This document shows, in pieces, positions 62,501 to 64,000 of a stretch of DNA of 64,000 nt; within the stretch, counting starts at the first letter, position 1, and each line of letters opens with the position of its first letter. This DNA comes from Heliocidaris tuberculata (Eukaryota; Echinodermata; Echinoidea; Camarodonta; Echinometridae), in NCBI GenBank assembly GCA_025618425.1, contig CM046832.1, positions 23,294,359-23,358,358 of the forward strand. Reading direction: 5' to 3'. The notes below the pieces were generated by a model that was given only the letters and a program-made list of their open reading frames with translations, made no database searches and was not told the origin of the DNA. Made by a program: the position numbers and the translations under genes.

Positions 62501-63383
62501 ACATGTTCAGGTTTTGAGAAAACTAGCCCGTAAGTAACTCACGGGCGATAAAATTTCCGCCACTAAAAAGTCCCTGGTGACAACTCTGATTGTAGATCTA
62601 GTTAGATGTAATACCATTGCCATTGGCAATGGAGATCAGCTATTGAAAAGTGTCAACTACATAGAGTAGAGCTATTGGGTCTAGTAGGTCCATGTTGGTT
62701 TGATTAAGACACATTCCTGCATGTTTCAATCATTTCATTTTGATGTTAACCATTGGCATTTGTGCTTTCATCAAACTTGTCTGCAGGAGGAAAGAAGAAA
62801 CCTCTGAAGCAACCCAAGAAGAAGGGCGGTGACCTAGATGAGGTAAGTTTTATCAACCCTCCAGCTTCCTGTTGATAATTTACCTTTGCTTCTTTGTACT
62901 TCTGAATTCATCGGACTTCACTGGGTACTTCATTAAAAAAAATAAAGGTTTAGAATGTATATTGAAAAGAACATGGTTAACAGATAACTGGTATCAGACA
63001 AATCAAAACTGCAGATCATTTAAAAATGACGCCTGATGGTCTTTACGCAGGAAGGAACCTTCACAGAATGCTCAAATTAGTCGTTAATGTCATGACTTAA
63101 TCATTTTGCAGCATGAAATTCTTACCAATCTAGACCACTCATGGAATTTGCAAATGTTTCTGGTTCTGCATGATACTTCTTTTACATTTTGATAATCAGA
63201 CTCCATACTACTGTATGTTGAGTATTTTATGTCCTTCTTTCGACTAATGAATTTGATTTCACTTGTCATTTTTCTCATGTTTTTTTTATATGCAGGATGA
63301 TGTGGCTCACAAGCAGAAATTAAGAGAAGAGCAGAAAAAGTTAAAAGAGGCACAAACTATGGCATCCAAGAAGGGGCCTATGG
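56553..63383 (+). CDS. TMA7: Translation machinery-associated protein 7 (TMA7/CCDC72), first three exons
   Basis: Exons are 56553-56568 (phase 1), 62787-62842 and 63296-63383 (ends phase 1). All introns are GT-AG, with donors GTAAGC, GTAAGT and GTAAGA. The product starts MSGREGGKKKPLKQPKKKGG, continues DLDEDDVAHKQKLREEQKKL and reaches KKGPMG. Both the order and the exact start match the TMA7 family, a basic protein of about 64 residues linked in yeast to ribosomes and translation. About 53 residues are present here; the last exon, expected to encode a short Gly/Lys-rich tail, lies beyond 64000. The first intron is 6.2 kb, large for such a tiny gene, and is full of palindromic transposons. Confidence 0.95.
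57101..57779. mobile_element. 679-bp near-perfect palindromic transposon with 9-bp TSD
   Basis: The left end TAGCTATACGAGCTCTGTGG and the right end CCACAGAGCTCGTATAGCTA are exact reverse complements, and the arms remain identical wherever I compared them, about 330 bp each. The centre (about 57380-57500) has further nested inverted and direct copies of AACTTGTATATATGGGACTA. GGTCTACAG flanks it directly on both sides (57092-57100 and 57780-57788). The two mirror-image open frames it creates encode the same peptide and are not genes. It lies in TMA7 intron 1. The 9-bp duplication suggests a MULE-type foldback. Confidence 0.92.
57925..58745. repeat. About four tandem copies of a 210-bp satellite unit
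   Basis: AAAACAGTAAGAT or AAAACGGTAAGAT followed by CTTGCCCCGGTATGTGGCAT recurs with starts near 58031, 58241, 58451 and 58671. Spacings are 210, 210 and 220. Units include GCTGAACTCTTCAGCTTTAA, AAAATGTCGATGAAAATTT and CTGTATTTCGCTATCATTAT. The outer copies are more diverged. It lies in TMA7 intron 1. Confidence 0.9.
58750..59070 (+). mobile_element. 3' end fragment of a retroposon with (ATCA)n tail
   Basis: The sequence TTGTATGTTGGAGGCTTGGC, then AAATAAA, then (ATCA)n at about 59043-59070 looks like the 3' end of a LINE or SINE in plus orientation. The upstream part (TGGTCGCTGGAGTGGTCGCC) shows no clear protein match. The left boundary is uncertain. Confidence 0.55.
59080..59676. mobile_element. 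hAT-type element, 597 bp, perfect 8-bp TSD
   Basis: It begins TAGTGCTGGTATCG and ends CGATACCAGCACTA, an exact 14-bp inverted pair. GTTCATGG flanks it directly (59072-59079 and 59677-59684). Subterminal GTCGACATGT and GTCGCCAT motifs recur near both ends, as expected for transposase-binding sites. No transposase frame is present. Confidence 0.92.
59695..60522. mobile_element. Palindromic foldback element, about 830 bp
   Basis: CCTAGACCGAAAATTCTGTC on the left is mirrored by GACAGAATTTTCGGTCTAGG on the right. Arms of about 370 bp are similar throughout (AAGGCTTGTAGACCCCCTTC, GATTAGGCCTAGGCTCTAAA), with scattered substitutions and a gap of roughly 29 bases specific to the right arm. The centre is near 60085. 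Flanking TGTAGATCA and TGTAGACCT are 7 of 9 identical, a possible eroded 9-bp duplication. Mirror open frames in the two arms are artefacts. Confidence 0.85.
60561..61567. mobile_element. Possible 1-kb inverted-repeat element
   Basis: AGGTCGTTTCATTAAATCAA (left) and, from the right on the opposite strand, GGTCATTTCATCAAACCGTC are similar. Inner phrases (GACAGTCATAACTGTTGTCG; CGTCATAACGACAAGATCAG) also match in inverted form. No clear target duplication was found. The interior is AT-rich without coding. It lies in TMA7 intron 1. Confidence 0.45.
61617..61675. repeat. 59-bp hairpin
   Basis: ACAGGCCTATTTTTTACACA on the left pairs with TGTGTAAAAGATAGGCCTGT on the right around the centre AGTACCGTACT. 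Only a few positions mismatch. It stands alone in TMA7 intron 1. Confidence 0.8.
61676..62786 (+). other. Distal part of TMA7 intron 1, nothing recognised
   Basis: AT-rich sequence without clear repeats or exon-like segments, up to the acceptor TCTGCAG before exon 2. Confidence 0.5.
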
Positions 63384-64000
63384 GTAAGACTCTATCAAGA
63401 AATAAACACTATCTTCAGTGCCAGATCCACGATTCTCTGGCCAGAGGTCAATTTAACCTTGAAGTCAGAAATCAATTAAATCTGAAGTCCGAAATTCTTT
63501 GATAAGCAAGTTTTTGGATGCCTTTGTTCTGCCAATTTTTTTCAGCATGCTAAAAAATAGAAATGCTTATCATTTTTTTTTTCTTGGGGGGGGGGGGTCT
63601 TAAATTGTTGCTAGGGGGCACATTTTCTTTTTGTTCTGGATTTGTACTTACCCGGTAGACATGCAAGCTTGGGTTTTGCTGAGGGGGGAGGGCAAATGTA
63701 CTAAAAAATGCCAGCATTCTGGAGCAAATTTTGTTCTTCTGTCATTTAGTACATGTATGTAAATATAAGAGAACGAGGGAAACATATTTTTGACCACTTT
63801 GCACTTTATCCACTCTGTGCTTTTACTTCAATTCAACTTAAAAGGTGGACATGCATATTAATGTGAGTTTCAATCATGTCTGGGTATTTAGAGTTGTTGA
63901 GGATGTAGAAAAAAAAAGATGACAATCTGTTGAATTTGTATTGCATGCCACATATTCTCCGTCTTCATATTTGTGATCGTCCCCTTACAATCTGTGTAGG
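63384..64000 (+). other. Start of TMA7 intron 3 (truncated by window)
   Basis: It begins GTAAGAC. A poly-G run lies at about 63587-63597, with a loosely related G-rich block near 63610-63690. No Gly/Lys-rich final TMA7 exon is visible before the window ends. Confidence 0.6.

Overview
This is a 64 kb window of animal nuclear DNA. It has AT-rich introns with GT-AG splice sites, short exons, dense microsatellites and many small transposons. Nothing in it is prokaryotic. The gene content (an adhesion-family GPCR, the translation-associated protein TMA7) and the repeats (a CR1/L2/Jockey-like LINE, hAT-type MITEs with CAGGGGCGGATCC-like ends, a TU-like foldback element) suggest a marine invertebrate deuterostome. 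An echinoderm such as a sea urchin is my best guess, but the species is not proven.

Layout. 1-8.6 kb: repeat DNA with an apparently intact LINE on the minus strand (2608-6025). 8.62-14.57 kb: the last three coding exons I can see of an adhesion GPCR on the plus strand; its extracellular part and TM1 are not found. Its introns hold a hAT MITE and a TTAA-flanked MITE that was split by another retroposon. 14.6-20.8 kb: intergenic repeats. 20.8-48.1 kb: a 32-exon minus-strand gene that I assembled exon by exon. All phases agree and the total is 4,794 coding bases (1,597 residues plus stop). The protein has a conserved-looking N-terminal region with a small Cys/His cluster, a long middle of alternating acidic, serine-rich and Arg/Lys/His-rich blocks, a highly charged helical stretch, and a folded C-terminal region with two degenerate EF-hand-like loops. 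I do not recognise its family. 48.1-56.5 kb: an old LINE broken by a foldback transposon made of minisatellite arms, a run of about 100 nearly pure C, and a 1.24 kb element with inverted repeats and a perfect 9-bp target duplication. 56.55 kb to the window edge: TMA7 on the plus strand, with its first three coding exons and a 6.2 kb first intron full of palindromic transposons. Its last exon lies outside.

The GPCR and the 32-exon gene converge; the 32-exon gene and TMA7 diverge from a spacer of about 8.5 kb. The three genes have no evident functional link. The most unusual content is the uncharacterised 1,597-residue protein and a set of precisely delimited foldback or palindromic transposons whose target duplications can be read directly.
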